This document shows, piece by piece, positions 43,830 through 53,073 of a stretch of 64,000 nucleotides of DNA (position 1 is the stretch's first letter; every line of letters begins with the position of its first letter). The position numbers and the translations under genes were made by a program. The stretch is taken from positions 1-64,000 of the forward strand of contig JAPKCI010000004.1 in the NCBI GenBank assembly GCA_028823035.1, read 5' to 3'. A model generated the notes under the pieces. It had not been told where the DNA came from. It worked only from the letters and a program-made list of their open reading frames with translations, and did not search any database. This DNA comes from Rubripirellula sp. GTDB lineage: Bacteria > Planctomycetota > Planctomycetia > Pirellulales > Pirellulaceae.

Positions 43830-45473
43830 CTACGGCCCGAAACCCATCCAGCTGACCAGCGTATCGGTAATCGAACTCACAGGAGCACTCGTTTCGCTAT
43901 AGCTCCACATGTTCTGGACCAGATCAGTCATCAACATGCCGCCAACACTAAGCACAGCGAGAATCATCACCAAGGTGACGCACTGCATCAACGTGAAGGG
44001 TATTTCGTAGGCGTTGAATCCTCCGCCGCTGCCTATGGCTGACACAGCAGTCTCTTCCACCGAAATTCCTGCTTCGTCTCCATCATCCATGCCGAGTACT
44101 TCAACGGCCTCGGGCTCACTGCCGAAGACATCACCGCCCTGAGCCATGCCGGCATCTCCAAATTCGATCGGCTCACCAATCGCCTCTGATTCTTCGACTT
44201 CGATGACCTGAGACCCGCTTTCGAAGTCAGCTTCCAAACTGATTCCCGAAGGAGACAGTTGGAACTCTTCATCAGCTTGAAAATCGACCATCGAGCCACC
44301 GCCGCTGCTGCCACCCTCGGAGACTTCAGCGCCCAGATCGAGTGCGGAAATGCTGCTGCCGGCAAGATCGAGTGGTTCACTTTCCAAGGACAAGCCACTG
44401 TCCGAAGGGCTCATCAAGTTGATCCCGCTGTCACCCGCCACAGAAATGTCGCTACCAGCACCACTGATGACCAAATCATCGTCGTCATCAGCAATGACCA
44501 GTTCGTCATCGGCGAGCACGTCCCCCAAGCTGGATCCCAGACCTGAACCTAAACCGCTGCCGAGTTCAGAGCCTAGCAGACTGCCACTGTCACCAGAAAC
44601 AACTCCACTGCCGGACTGTTCAGACCCCAGCAGGTCGAGCTCGCTCAAAACATCAGCACCATGCGAACCCATGGAAGCAACATCCAAATCGCTCGGTGCG
44701 TCCAAATCGCTCATCAGTTCAAGGCTGCTGGCACCTGTTGCATTCGCCTTCGAACCGCCGAGATCAATATCGCTTCCCAGCACGTCCATCGCACTGTCGT
44801 CTTCGTCACCAATCATTTCCTCACCGCTGTCTTCATCAGGGCCGCCCGAAGCAAAACTCAGGTCGCTACCTGACTGAAGACTCATTTCCCCTTCGAGATC
44901 CAGCAAGCTGCCGTCACTCGCAGCTGCGTCTGAACCGAGAGCATCTGGATGGGACTCGGAAATCTCTTTCAGTTCTTGGTCAGTGACGGGTCCAGTGCTA
45001 CCCGCATTAGGTTCGATCGCTATATCGAGTTGCGCAGAATCGTGCATGATCGCGGGGTCATTGAGCTGCAACTCTGCCGAATCAATCTCCTGTAAATCAT
45101 CCCCAACCTCCATGTCCAAATCGCTCTCACCTGAGACAACCTGCACATCGGCATGGTCACTCTGTGACGCAACTAAATTGACATCACTGCCTGGGCCCGA
45201 CGCGACTGGGTCACCACCGATCCCGATCTCGCTGCCCTCGGCATCGAGATCGCCGACTGCATCGACCAATCGGTCAATTTCACTTTCCGGGAATTTCCAA
45301 CTCGCTCCATCACGAAAACCTCGCACTTTTCCTTGGCTACGCAGATCCACAAGTTGATCAGCTGGTACTCCGAGCTTTTGTGCAGCTTCTTCTAACGATA
45401 GGTAGTTAGCCATTCGATCTTCGGCTCCGATGGATCCCAGCGAACCAGAATCTTCGATTGGTAATGTGGACAC
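43830..45473 (-). CDS. Membrane protein with excisionase-type HTH and acidic low-complexity region
   Basis: A 547-residue protein in three parts. Residues about 21-75 (YLSLEEAAQKLGVPADQLVDL, then GFRDGASWKFPESEIDRL) form an excisionase/MerR-type helix-turn-helix. Residues about 80-485 are highly acidic and built of Ser, Asp, Gly, Leu and Glu (for example LGSELGSGLGSGLGSSLGD), almost certainly disordered. Near the C-terminus, PFTLMQCVTLVMILAVLSVGGMLM (about 495-518) is a membrane segment. The layout suggests a DNA- or protein-binding head tethered to the membrane by a long flexible arm. No positive charge or phosphoreceptor motif is seen in the arm. A later ATG at 45413 is also possible. Downstream of a small membrane protein gene, same strand. 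Confidence 0.8.
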   Translation of the reverse strand: MSTLPIEDSGSLGSIGAEDRMANYLSLEEAAQKLGVPADQLVDLRSQGKVRGFRDGASWKFPESEIDRLVDAVGDLDAEGSEIGIGGDPVASGPGSDVNLVASQSDHADVQVVSGESDLDMEVGDDLQEIDSAELQLNDPAIMHDSAQLDIAIEPNAGSTGPVTDQELKEISESHPDALGSDAAASDGSLLDLEGEMSLQSGSDLSFASGGPDEDSGEEMIGDEDDSAMDVLGSDIDLGGSKANATGASSLELMSDLDAPSDLDVASMGSHGADVLSELDLLGSEQSGSGVVSGDSGSLLGSELGSGLGSGLGSSLGDVLADDELVIADDDDDLVISGAGSDISVAGDSGINLMSPSDSGLSLESEPLDLAGSSISALDLGAEVSEGGSSGGGSMVDFQADEEFQLSPSGISLEADFESGSQVIEVEESEAIGEPIEFGDAGMAQGGDVFGSEPEAVEVLGMDDGDEAGISVEETAVSAIGSGGGFNAYEIPFTLMQCVTLVMILAVLSVGGMLMTDLVQNMWSYSETSAPVSSITDTLVSWMGFGP

Positions 45474-45512
45474 AGTAAAACGGTAAGATTTTACCGCTGC
45501 ACCCCGACACCA

Positions 45513-45938
45513 TCACCGCCGATTGATCTCTCGAATCTCGTCGGGAAGCGGGGAGGTGGCGTTGAGTTGCAATGAAAAATCAGCATCAATTGGACGACTA
45601 CTGACAAGTCGGACCTTCCCCGACCTGTCAATATGATACACGGCCATCCAAGATTTGCCGGTATGAACTAGCGTAATTACCTGAGTTCCCGAGGTGTCAG
45701 AATGGGAAAATCCGATCATATCACCCGAGGCACCCACCCGAGCCACCGTTTCGGCAACTGTCAGGCTGGACGCTTCGGATTGTGACGGCAATCCTGAACT
45801 CTGAGTTGTCGGGGTTTGACTTACCGCCACCGTCGCAACACCAATCACCATCAACAACACTAATGCAGTGCGGATTATCGGAGTTTTGGTATCGCTTGGG
45901 ACGACTTGGGTTGTTTCGACCATTTCTTCGTTCGTCAT
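45513..45938 (-). CDS. Small single-pass membrane protein, unknown
   Basis: From ATG 45938 (MTNEEMVETTQVV) the product has 141 residues: a short cytoplasmic part, one membrane segment (TALVLLMVIGVATVAVS, about 24-40), then an outer domain with a beta-rich segment (TQVITLVHTGKSWMAVYHID). No family was recognised. It lies 40 bases upstream of the HTH-acidic membrane protein gene on the same strand, so the two may work together. Confidence 0.7.
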   Translation of the reverse strand: MTNEEMVETTQVVPSDTKTPIIRTALVLLMVIGVATVAVSQTPTTQSSGLPSQSEASSLTVAETVARVGASGDMIGFSHSDTSGTQVITLVHTGKSWMAVYHIDRSGKVRLVSSRPIDADFSLQLNATSPLPDEIREINRR

Positions 45939-46300
45939 GACAAATGCTCCAATTCCTAAGGGATCCCAGCTAGTTTCCCCTGATTTCATGCAAGAAAACA
46001 CCATCATTGCACTCCGCCCGATTGCTGGTCCGATGGTACGGAGATGCCCGAACCCACCGCAATATGAACCCGGAGATCTGAAACCGCAGAGAAAACTTGC
46101 TAGCTATCTGGCGCAATGGCAATTTCTGACGATTGGGTGAAGTCGCCGGGTCCTGACGGTCGATCCGATGTTCTATGGAGGCGTTGCCCTCCCGCCGAAG
46201 GCCTCGCCATCGGCGCAGGAACGACAGTAACCAATTGGCTCAGCCAGCCGACCACGTTGCCGATTCGTTCCCCAAAACAGACTCTCTTGAGAGGTTGACC
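45939..46300. other. Divergent region before the channel operon
   Basis: About 360 bases between the divergent small membrane protein gene and the MotA/TolQ-like gene. The plus-strand frame opens at 46175, but residues before the GTG at 46301 are Arg/Pro-rich and unlike the protein, so this stretch is treated as regulatory. A GAGAGG ribosome site is at about 46289-46294. No promoter was assigned. Confidence 0.4.
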
Positions 46301-47935
46301 GTGGGAATTGATGTAAAAAGTTCAGGCTTTGAGCCTAACGTCCGTCCCAGCGAGGGTGACTCCTGCAGCGAGGGCACAGAACCCGCCAAACATCACTCTG
46401 CGGGTCACGCGGTTTTGGCGACCGTCACGGGGGCCACTCTGAATGCCTGTTTCTACGCCATCGTTTACACGGCGCCGTGGGAGCAACTGCGACGGTATTT
46501 TCTGGGTCACCCTGTCGCGATCGCCGCGACGATTCTGTTTTGGTTTGCAGTCGCTGTTCTGTTTACCAAATGGCTGGATGTGATGACCCAAGTCAAGCAG
46601 TTGGATGCGATCCGCGACGAAGATCTGTTACCCCCCAAGGATGGTGAATCGCCTGCCCAGCGTTGGCTGGCCGAGAATGATGCAGGCCACGTCTCTCGAC
46701 AATGGCTCGAAGACATTTCGCGACTACCCAATCAAACACGTAGAAATCGTCTGGTTTCCCGACTCGAGGAATTGCTGACTCGTCAATCGCAGCGTGGAAC
46801 GACAAAGCACTTGGCGGACGATCTTCGTGAGCTGTCGGGACGTGATGCCGATGCAGCTCATGACTCACTTGGTCTGGTCAGGATCATTATTTGGGCGATC
46901 CCAATGCTCGGATTTCTTGGCACAGTGATCGGCATCACCCAGACCTTAGGTGGACTCGATTTTACAAATGGCAATGCAGCCGTACAGAACCTCAAGAGTG
47001 GTCTGTATGTGGCCTTTGACACGACCGCTCTGGGACTTGTTTTGTCAGTCATTGCCATCTTCCTGCAATTTCCCATTGAACGGGGTGAACAACGCCTGCT
47101 GGCTAAAATTGACACCCGCGTTGGGCACCTCGTATCTGCCTGTCTTCCGAGTGACGAAACCTCCGACAATCAGACCGCATTAATCTCAGACCTCTGTCGC
47201 GGGGTGCAAGCTGCGGTTGCCGAATCCTTGGACAGTCAAGCGCGTCTATGGGCGAAAACCATTGACGAAGCACAGCATCATTGGCGTGCTGTTCAGAAAG
47301 ACAGCGCCGACAAAATCAGCGAAGCGTTGGAACGCACGCTGCTGCCTGCCTTGAACACTCATGCTGCAAGCATCACTGGTGCATCCGAGATGGTCGGCAC
47401 ACAAATGGCAAGTGAATGTGATCGCTGGCGGGAATTGATGGAAACATCGCAACGTGTATCACATGAAGCCCATGAACAAACGTGCCACCAACTGTTAACA
47501 GACATCGAGCATCGATTCTCACCGGCATTAACCAAGCACGCAGAGACGCTCAAAACCACGACGGTTCACGCATCCAATCATTTTACTCAGCAATGCCAAC
47601 ACCACTCTGAGTCAGTCGCTCACCACTCTGAGTCAGTCGCTCAACACTCTGAAAACCTGATAGAGCTCCTGGCATCGCTTTCCAAGCAGCATGAAAACCT
47701 TTCGGAAACTCAGAGCAGCGCGGCTGCTGTCACCATGCTTCAGAAATCGCTCGATGCAAACTTGCAACGATTGGTGGCGACCAACGTTGCCATTGACCGC
47801 AGCGTCGCCGCTGCCGGAGGCGATGGGATGGCTGATGCCATGCGGATTCTGGCCCGCGCCGTGGACGTACTATCTAGCCGGATCTCTGGGCCCAACCGGC
47901 CAGCCAATCATTCCTCCTCAAGGCAGGCAGCATGA
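46301..47935 (+). CDS. MotA/TolQ/ExbB-type proton-channel protein with long tail
   Basis: A GTG at 46301 with GAGAGG six bases upstream gives a 544-residue protein. It has two membrane segments early (about 35-55 and 69-87), then a cytoplasmic stretch, then the family core: WAIPMLGFLGTVIGITQTLGG (about 188-208) and FDTTALGLVLSVIAIFLQ (about 233-250), the two helices that line the ion path in TolQ/ExbB/MotA. After residue 260 comes a coiled-coil-like tail of some 280 residues with many His, Gln and Glu residues. TolQ and ExbB lack such a tail; long tails occur in ZorA-like proteins. It is the first of three coupled genes. Confidence 0.88.
   Translation: MGIDVKSSGFEPNVRPSEGDSCSEGTEPAKHHSAGHAVLATVTGATLNACFYAIVYTAPWEQLRRYFLGHPVAIAATILFWFAVAVLFTKWLDVMTQVKQLDAIRDEDLLPPKDGESPAQRWLAENDAGHVSRQWLEDISRLPNQTRRNRLVSRLEELLTRQSQRGTTKHLADDLRELSGRDADAAHDSLGLVRIIIWAIPMLGFLGTVIGITQTLGGLDFTNGNAAVQNLKSGLYVAFDTTALGLVLSVIAIFLQFPIERGEQRLLAKIDTRVGHLVSACLPSDETSDNQTALISDLCRGVQAAVAESLDSQARLWAKTIDEAQHHWRAVQKDSADKISEALERTLLPALNTHAASITGASEMVGTQMASECDRWRELMETSQRVSHEAHEQTCHQLLTDIEHRFSPALTKHAETLKTTTVHASNHFTQQCQHHSESVAHHSESVAQHSENLIELLASLSKQHENLSETQSSAAAVTMLQKSLDANLQRLVATNVAIDRSVAAAGGDGMADAMRILARAVDVLSSRISGPNRPANHSSSRQAA
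47600..47641. repeat. 21-bp in-frame tandem duplication in the channel-protein tail
   Basis: CACCACTCTGAGTCAGTCGCT is repeated exactly (47600-47620, 47621-47641), giving two HHSESVA heptads and a third diverged one (QHSENL). A seven-residue step fits the coiled-coil period, so the tail can lengthen without breaking the heptad register. Confidence 0.9.
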
Positions 47936-50001
47936 GCAGCCGCCGTCGCCAAGGGCTCTCACCATCACTGTTCCCTTTCTTAGCGGTACTCGTCTGCACA
48001 CTCGGAACACTGATTCTGCTACTCGCATTGGTCGCGCAAAACGCGACCGATTCGGCTGAACAAACTGCACGCGCCAAGACACAAACGGAGACACCTCCAC
48101 AGTCCAACGGGCCAACTGCCAAAGCAGTGGAATCTTTGCTTGAGGAAGATAGGTTTCGCGTGACCAAGCTTGTTTCTTTCCGGGATAAGCAAACTGCCGA
48201 CCTGGAAAATCGACGGGATGAGCTGAGCCACATCGAAGAACATTTAAAAAGCACTCGCAACAGGCTGAAAGAGCTGAACGACGAAGTCGCCATGCTGGTG
48301 GATGATACGCAAGACACGACTGACATCGACCAGCAGATGCTGACCACGGTGCGTCAACAACTCGACTCCGAAAAAAAATCCATCGCGGAACTGCGAGAGG
48401 AAGCAAAGAACAAATCTCCTCGGATCGTCATTGTTCCGCACAAGGGCCCCAATGGCACGGATCGGCGACCAATCTACCTCGAATGCAACGACGAGGGACT
48501 TACCATAATGCCAGAAGGTTGCCAGATCACGATCGAGCAGTTAGAGAACTCGATTGACTCGGCCAACCCATTGGATTCCGCCTTGAGAATCATTCGGCTG
48601 CATGCGATGAGACAGTATGGGGACACTGCACCGCCCTACCCCCTTCTCGTAGTCCGACCAGATGGAATTGAAGCCTATGGCGCGGCGCGCGGCGCGATGC
48701 AAGACTGGGATGACCAATTTGGTTATGAATTGGTTTCCGACAATGTCAAGCTTGCATTCGATCGGCCTGACCCCGGTCTAAGGAAAAAAATCGATTTAGC
48801 GATTCGTGAAGCTTCTTCGCTGCAACAATCAATACGATCACTTGCCAGATCTGGTGGCGGCGGTGGTCGTGGAGCTAACGGCAATGCTCGAGGCCCAACT
48901 GCTATCAGACAAGGCAAAGGTCGATTACCAACGTTGTCGGCAGCCTCTCTTGATCGGGCCGGTCGAGCAAACGGATTTCGGTCCCATCGTGACGACATCA
49001 ACCCAGAAGGTGCCGCAAGTCAAAAGGATCTTTATCAGCGGGGTTCGCGGTACAACGATCGTTCATACGCGGCACCATCCTATGGTGGCAAGCCTTATGC
49101 GATTGCACCGGGAAATACCGATGCCGGGGATGATGCTCGTCAATGGGCAGCAAAGATCAGATCCGCAACGAATGAGATGAAAGAGGTGTCGCAAAACCAG
49201 AGAGATTTACAGAATGGGTCTCCGCTCCTCGCTCAGAACTCACCCTATGATTCATTGACATCAAGCTCGAATCCACAGGGTGATTCCGCACAGACGACCG
49301 ACAAAAATTCATCTGGAGATCAGCAAAATAAGTTTGCCATCTCCTCAACCAATACAGGTGACACACCAGCAGGACTTGCGAATCCGAACGGCTCAGCTAG
49401 CCAACCAGCCTCGAACGAACATGTCCCAAACAACGCTCACGAATCGGCGTTGGATCAGGGCGGCAATCACACATCCTCACAGATTGCCCAATCTGGAACG
49501 AAGGGAAATGGTGGTGCCATGAGATCAGGAACGCAATCCGGCCAGAGTCCACCGAGCCAGTCAAATTCGGGTAGTGGTTCAAGCTCATCTGACCGTCAGG
49601 GAACACCACAGGTCAGGGCTGAAGGTAATCCCAGAACTCCACTGCGTAGAAAGGGAGAAAACTGGGCGTTGCCCAGTCGCATGGCAGGCATTCAGGGCAA
49701 CGCCATTGTTCGATCCATCCATGTTGAATGTCATTCAGACCACTTTATATTGCTGGCACCTGGAACAGGTGGAGCAACCGAGATTTTTGGATTCACCAAT
49801 GGAAATGTCGAGCGAGCCACGATGCAACTGGCTACTGCGATCCGGGACCGAGTCAGTCGGTGGGGTCCAGCCTTACCCGGTGGACGTTGGGAACCGCAGT
49901 TGGATGTGATCGTCATGCCCGGCAGCGAAGCTCGTTTCTACGAAATACAAAGCTGGTTACGTGGAAGCGGCGTTGAGGTCACCGGGAGAAACTCGCTATG
50001 A
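47932..50001 (+). CDS. TolR/MotB-like partner protein 1, large
   Basis: The ATG overlaps the upstream stop (ATGA). The 689-residue protein begins SPSLFPFLAVLVCTLGTLILLL (membrane segment about 12-32), the place and shape of the single segment of TolR/ExbD/MotB proteins. A coiled coil (about 60-155) and a folded segment (about 160-300: IVIVPHKGPNGTDRRPIYLEC, PLLVVRPDGIEAYGAARG) follow, then a 280-residue Ser/Gly/Asn-rich linker. A second, related folded segment (about 580-689: AIVRSIHVECHSDHFILLAPG, LPGGRWEPQLDVIVMPG) closes it. No OmpA-type peptidoglycan-binding motif is visible. Confidence 0.8.
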   Translation: MSSRRRQGLSPSLFPFLAVLVCTLGTLILLLALVAQNATDSAEQTARAKTQTETPPQSNGPTAKAVESLLEEDRFRVTKLVSFRDKQTADLENRRDELSHIEEHLKSTRNRLKELNDEVAMLVDDTQDTTDIDQQMLTTVRQQLDSEKKSIAELREEAKNKSPRIVIVPHKGPNGTDRRPIYLECNDEGLTIMPEGCQITIEQLENSIDSANPLDSALRIIRLHAMRQYGDTAPPYPLLVVRPDGIEAYGAARGAMQDWDDQFGYELVSDNVKLAFDRPDPGLRKKIDLAIREASSLQQSIRSLARSGGGGGRGANGNARGPTAIRQGKGRLPTLSAASLDRAGRANGFRSHRDDINPEGAASQKDLYQRGSRYNDRSYAAPSYGGKPYAIAPGNTDAGDDARQWAAKIRSATNEMKEVSQNQRDLQNGSPLLAQNSPYDSLTSSSNPQGDSAQTTDKNSSGDQQNKFAISSTNTGDTPAGLANPNGSASQPASNEHVPNNAHESALDQGGNHTSSQIAQSGTKGNGGAMRSGTQSGQSPPSQSNSGSGSSSSDRQGTPQVRAEGNPRTPLRRKGENWALPSRMAGIQGNAIVRSIHVECHSDHFILLAPGTGGATEIFGFTNGNVERATMQLATAIRDRVSRWGPALPGGRWEPQLDVIVMPGSEARFYEIQSWLRGSGVEVTGRNSL

Positions 50002-51038
50002 GTCAGCACCGAAAAAAAAGAGCTGTGCTCGAAATGGGGCATGACTCGTTCCTGGACATCGTCGCCAACCTTGTCGGAATTCTGATCATTCTGGTCGTCG
50101 TCCTGGGCACACAGTCGACCGCCGTGATCGAAGAAATCAAAGACAAGGTCCAAGAAGACCAGAGCGGGGAAACCGAATTGGCATCAGAGGCCCAGTTGTC
50201 GGAACTGGCAAAGTACTCGATGCGGGCAGCGGCAGCACAAGCAGATTCCAATCGTCTGGAAGACACGGTCCGAGAATATGATTCCAAGATTCGCATTCGC
50301 AAACAACAACGTGCTATCGTGCTGGACCTGCTGGCTCAAGTCGAGGCGGCATGGGAGGAGAAGAAAAAAGAATTCGATCAACAGGCAACGCAGGCTGCTG
50401 AACGGATGACAGCGTTCAAATCAGCTCAAGATGAATTGGTGCAACTGGCTGGTATTCGACAGCATTTAGAAGATCAACCAGACCCGGTCGTAGCCGTCGC
50501 CCATCTGCCAACTCCAATGGCAAAAACCGTGTTTGGGGACGAAATTCACTTTCGTCTCAAAGGCGATCGTTTGTCCATCGTTCCGATCGAAAGACTGCTC
50601 GCGGAAATTCGACGCGACTTTGAAAGAATGGTCTCAGGTACTCGCAATGGGCAGACAGAAGCTGCGGTTGGTCCGCTTAACGGCTATGTAGCTCGGTACC
50701 GAATGGACAGGAATCGTGAAATGATCTCGCGCGGAGGACAGCTTCAGATGGCAACCCGAATCCAGTTGATTGGGATGACCGTCGAACCACTCAACACGCC
50801 GCATGGCCAACCCATTGAACAGGTCTTGGCGCATAGCAGCGTACTCGATGTCGAACTGGCAGGTCGTGACCCTAACACGACAACCATCACCGTCTGGGTT
50901 TACCCCGACAGTTTTGCCTCTTTCCGGAAACTCAAAGAACACTTGTATGCACGCGGTTTCGCAACCGCGGCACGCCCACTTCCCATGGGTCAGGAAATTA
51001 CCGGTGGACCACAGGGTTCACGTTCCAACGCTCAGTGA
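49998..51038 (+). CDS. TolR/MotB-like partner protein 2
   Basis: The ATG overlaps the preceding stop by four bases. The 346-residue protein has the TolR/ExbD-like opening HDSFLDIVANLVGILIILVVVL (quoted in part: DIVANLVGILIILVV, about 20-34), in which the aspartate before the helix takes the place of the proton-binding residue region. A coiled coil follows (about 60-150: RLEDTVREYDSKIRIRKQQR), then a folded segment (about 165-346: FGDEIHFRLKGDRLSIVPIERLL). It is the second TolR-like subunit beside one TolQ-like subunit. No peptidoglycan-binding motif was seen. Confidence 0.8.
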   Translation: MSQHRKKRAVLEMGHDSFLDIVANLVGILIILVVVLGTQSTAVIEEIKDKVQEDQSGETELASEAQLSELAKYSMRAAAAQADSNRLEDTVREYDSKIRIRKQQRAIVLDLLAQVEAAWEEKKKEFDQQATQAAERMTAFKSAQDELVQLAGIRQHLEDQPDPVVAVAHLPTPMAKTVFGDEIHFRLKGDRLSIVPIERLLAEIRRDFERMVSGTRNGQTEAAVGPLNGYVARYRMDRNREMISRGGQLQMATRIQLIGMTVEPLNTPHGQPIEQVLAHSSVLDVELAGRDPNTTTITVWVYPDSFASFRKLKEHLYARGFATAARPLPMGQEITGGPQGSRSNAQ

Positions 51039-51196
51039 CGCAGACAGCGTCCACGCTTACCCACGCGACAACAAACAGACCCCTACTTCCATGCAGGACA
51101 CCTGCATCTTGAGGTCATGCAGCTGAGATTCAGGCCGGCGGCTTGCGACTCACCTCGATATCAGGATGAGATCAGTTCCTCCATCAGATCACGCGA

Positions 51197-52174
51197 TTAC
51201 TGCTGCCGCGTGATTTCCTGTTTCGCCCATGCAGTTGCCCCCAGCACCCCGGCATCATCACCAAGCTTGGCGGCAACGATTTCAAAACGGTCCCGATAGA
51301 CACTCATCACACTCTCGCGAGCCGTCTTGCGGATCGTACCGACCACCAGGTCTTCCATCGCCTCGACTAAACCACCGCCCAAGACAATTTTGTCGGGGGC
51401 CAGCAGATGCACAATATTCACAACGGCAAAGCCAATCGCTACGGAGGCCTCTTCCACCAAATCCCGAACTACCTTGTCGCCATTGGCAATCGCCTCCGCA
51501 AGAGCACCACTGCGAATCTCGGCCAAATCCGTGCCAACGGTTTGCAGCAAATGGGGTGCATCCCCGCGATGAGCTGCCTTGGCAGCTTCAGCGGCGATGG
51601 CCAAACGACTTCCCTCGGCCTCCACCGTTCCCGGAAGCTTGTAGCCGCTTGACCGCGTACTGCTGCTGATCCGCGTATGCCCAACCTCCATACAACTGAT
51701 TCCAGCACCCTGAAGGATGCGGCCCTCATACACACAGCCCCCACCAACTCCGGTACCGGGGAAAATCCCGACAGCACACCGGGAACCTTTGGCCGAACCA
51801 AACTGGTATTCACCGAAAACACCAGCATCGACGTCGTTGATCACCTTGACAGAGCAGCCAAATTCTTGCTTTAGACTTTTTCCGATCTCAACATCGTCCC
51901 ATCCCAAATTCGGCGTGGTTAGAATACAGCCGTTGTCGAGGTCAATCGGCCCCGGACACCCAATGCCAATTCCCGCAATCTGCTCAGGCTCAATGTCATT
52001 TTCCGTCAGCAAACGATGGATGGTGGTAATGATCCGTCCCACACCGCTCTCCGCCCCCTCCCGACCCCGTGTCTTGCGGCGTCGCCTGCCGATGACCGTC
52101 CAGTCATCTTGATAGGCGACCGTTAACATCTTGGTGCCACCAAGATCGAATCCGATCCAAACGTTTTTTTCCAT
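51197..52174 (-). CDS. ROK family sugar kinase, zinc motif absent
   Basis: From ATG 52174 the product has 325 residues. It shows the ROK/glucokinase phosphate-binding opening WIGFDLGGTKMLTVAY, the catalytic aspartate region VINDVDAGVFGEYQFG (about 110-125) and the sugar-contacting GTGVGGGCVYEGRIL. In typical ROK kinases ExGH is followed by a CxCGxxGCxE zinc site; here EVGHTRISSSTRSSGYKLPG has no cysteines in that place, yet EAEGS continues normally. It probably phosphorylates glucose or a related sugar with ATP. Loss of the zinc site is known for some branches, so activity is not ruled out. Confidence 0.88.
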   Translation of the reverse strand: MEKNVWIGFDLGGTKMLTVAYQDDWTVIGRRRRKTRGREGAESGVGRIITTIHRLLTENDIEPEQIAGIGIGCPGPIDLDNGCILTTPNLGWDDVEIGKSLKQEFGCSVKVINDVDAGVFGEYQFGSAKGSRCAVGIFPGTGVGGGCVYEGRILQGAGISCMEVGHTRISSSTRSSGYKLPGTVEAEGSRLAIAAEAAKAAHRGDAPHLLQTVGTDLAEIRSGALAEAIANGDKVVRDLVEEASVAIGFAVVNIVHLLAPDKIVLGGGLVEAMEDLVVGTIRKTARESVMSVYRDRFEIVAAKLGDDAGVLGATAWAKQEITRQQ

Positions 52175-52524
52175 TGCAGCCATTGATTCCAAAACCCAAG
52201 GAAGAATCAGCGATCAGGCAGAATTTCGTTCACACAGATATACTGTTTACTGAACAATCGGTCCAAGAGCCTGTTGGCAAATCAGACCGCAAGACCCACC
52301 CATCTTCAACCCGGCTAAAAACAGTCGGTTTCAAGGTTCCCCTCACACCCTTTGTCGGTAAAGTTTGTCGGTTCCCCATTAAGGAAAATCGCGTGGGTCA
52401 CTGAATCCGCTGTTGCCCGACAACCTCTGTCACAAAGCTCGCCTGAGCTACATGGATGATTTTTTTAGGCCGAGACCGAAATAATCGGCCAGACCTGCGC
52501 ATCTAACTAGCAGTCCCTTGATAA
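52175..52524. other. Divergent region before the ECF sigma operon
   Basis: About 350 bases between the ROK kinase and the sigma factor gene. A direct repeat, TTTGTCGGT twice at about 52351-52373 with a 13-base period, stands out and could be a regulator or sigma-factor site. No gene was recognised. Confidence 0.4.
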
Positions 52525-53067
52525 ATGAGTGATGATCGACCGCCTAGAACCAACTCGGAAACCTCTGTCGAAACGGCAGAGGAACGGGCAGCCAGTTGGC
52601 GGCTTGTTTTCGAGAATTCTCTGGGGGGTCTGCGGGCATTTCTGAGGAAAAGACTGCCGCAGGACTCAGATATCGACGACTGTCTGCAGGTAGTTTTTGT
52701 CAAACTGATTGAAAAAGGTGACTCAGTCGCCGCCCCGGCACTGAAATCATGGCTATTCAGAGTGGCTGCCAATGAATCAGCACGAATTTGGCGGAGCAAA
52801 GCTGCTGCGGAAAAGATGTACCAGAAACATGGCGGAACGGAGGTTCCGACAGTTGACCCAACCGATGCAGCGATTCAAGCAGAAACGACCAAGCATTTAA
52901 AACAAGCACTGAAGCAACTGCCTGATGCATGGCAGCAAGTCGTGCACTTGCGACTATACGAAAATTTGACTTTCCAACAGATTGCAGACCGCCTAGACGT
53001 CCCGTTGGGCACCGCACTGACCCGAATGCGTCGAGCATTGGAACGTCTGAGAAACAATTTGAAGTAG
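52525..53067 (+). CDS. ECF-type RNA polymerase sigma factor
   Basis: A 180-residue sigma factor with region 2 (FLRKRLPQDSDIDDCLQVVF, SWLFRVAANESARIWRS, about 35-95) and region 4 (LPDAWQQVVHLRLYENLTFQQIADRLDVPLGTALTR, about 128-165; shown by its helix-turn-helix NLTFQQIADRLDVPLGTALT). There is no region 3, as expected for the extracytoplasmic-function class. The next gene, six bases downstream, encodes a membrane protein that fits an anti-sigma factor. The two probably sense an envelope signal and drive the operon that follows. Confidence 0.9.
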   Translation: MSDDRPPRTNSETSVETAEERAASWRLVFENSLGGLRAFLRKRLPQDSDIDDCLQVVFVKLIEKGDSVAAPALKSWLFRVAANESARIWRSKAAAEKMYQKHGGTEVPTVDPTDAAIQAETTKHLKQALKQLPDAWQQVVHLRLYENLTFQQIADRLDVPLGTALTRMRRALERLRNNLK

Positions 53068-53073
53068 AAAAAC

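Noticed and set aside
46301-51038. Zorya-type phage defence system
   Set aside because: The TolQ-like protein with a long tail recalls ZorA, but no ZorC, ZorD or ZorE-like gene is adjacent and neither partner shows the OmpA-type domain of ZorB.
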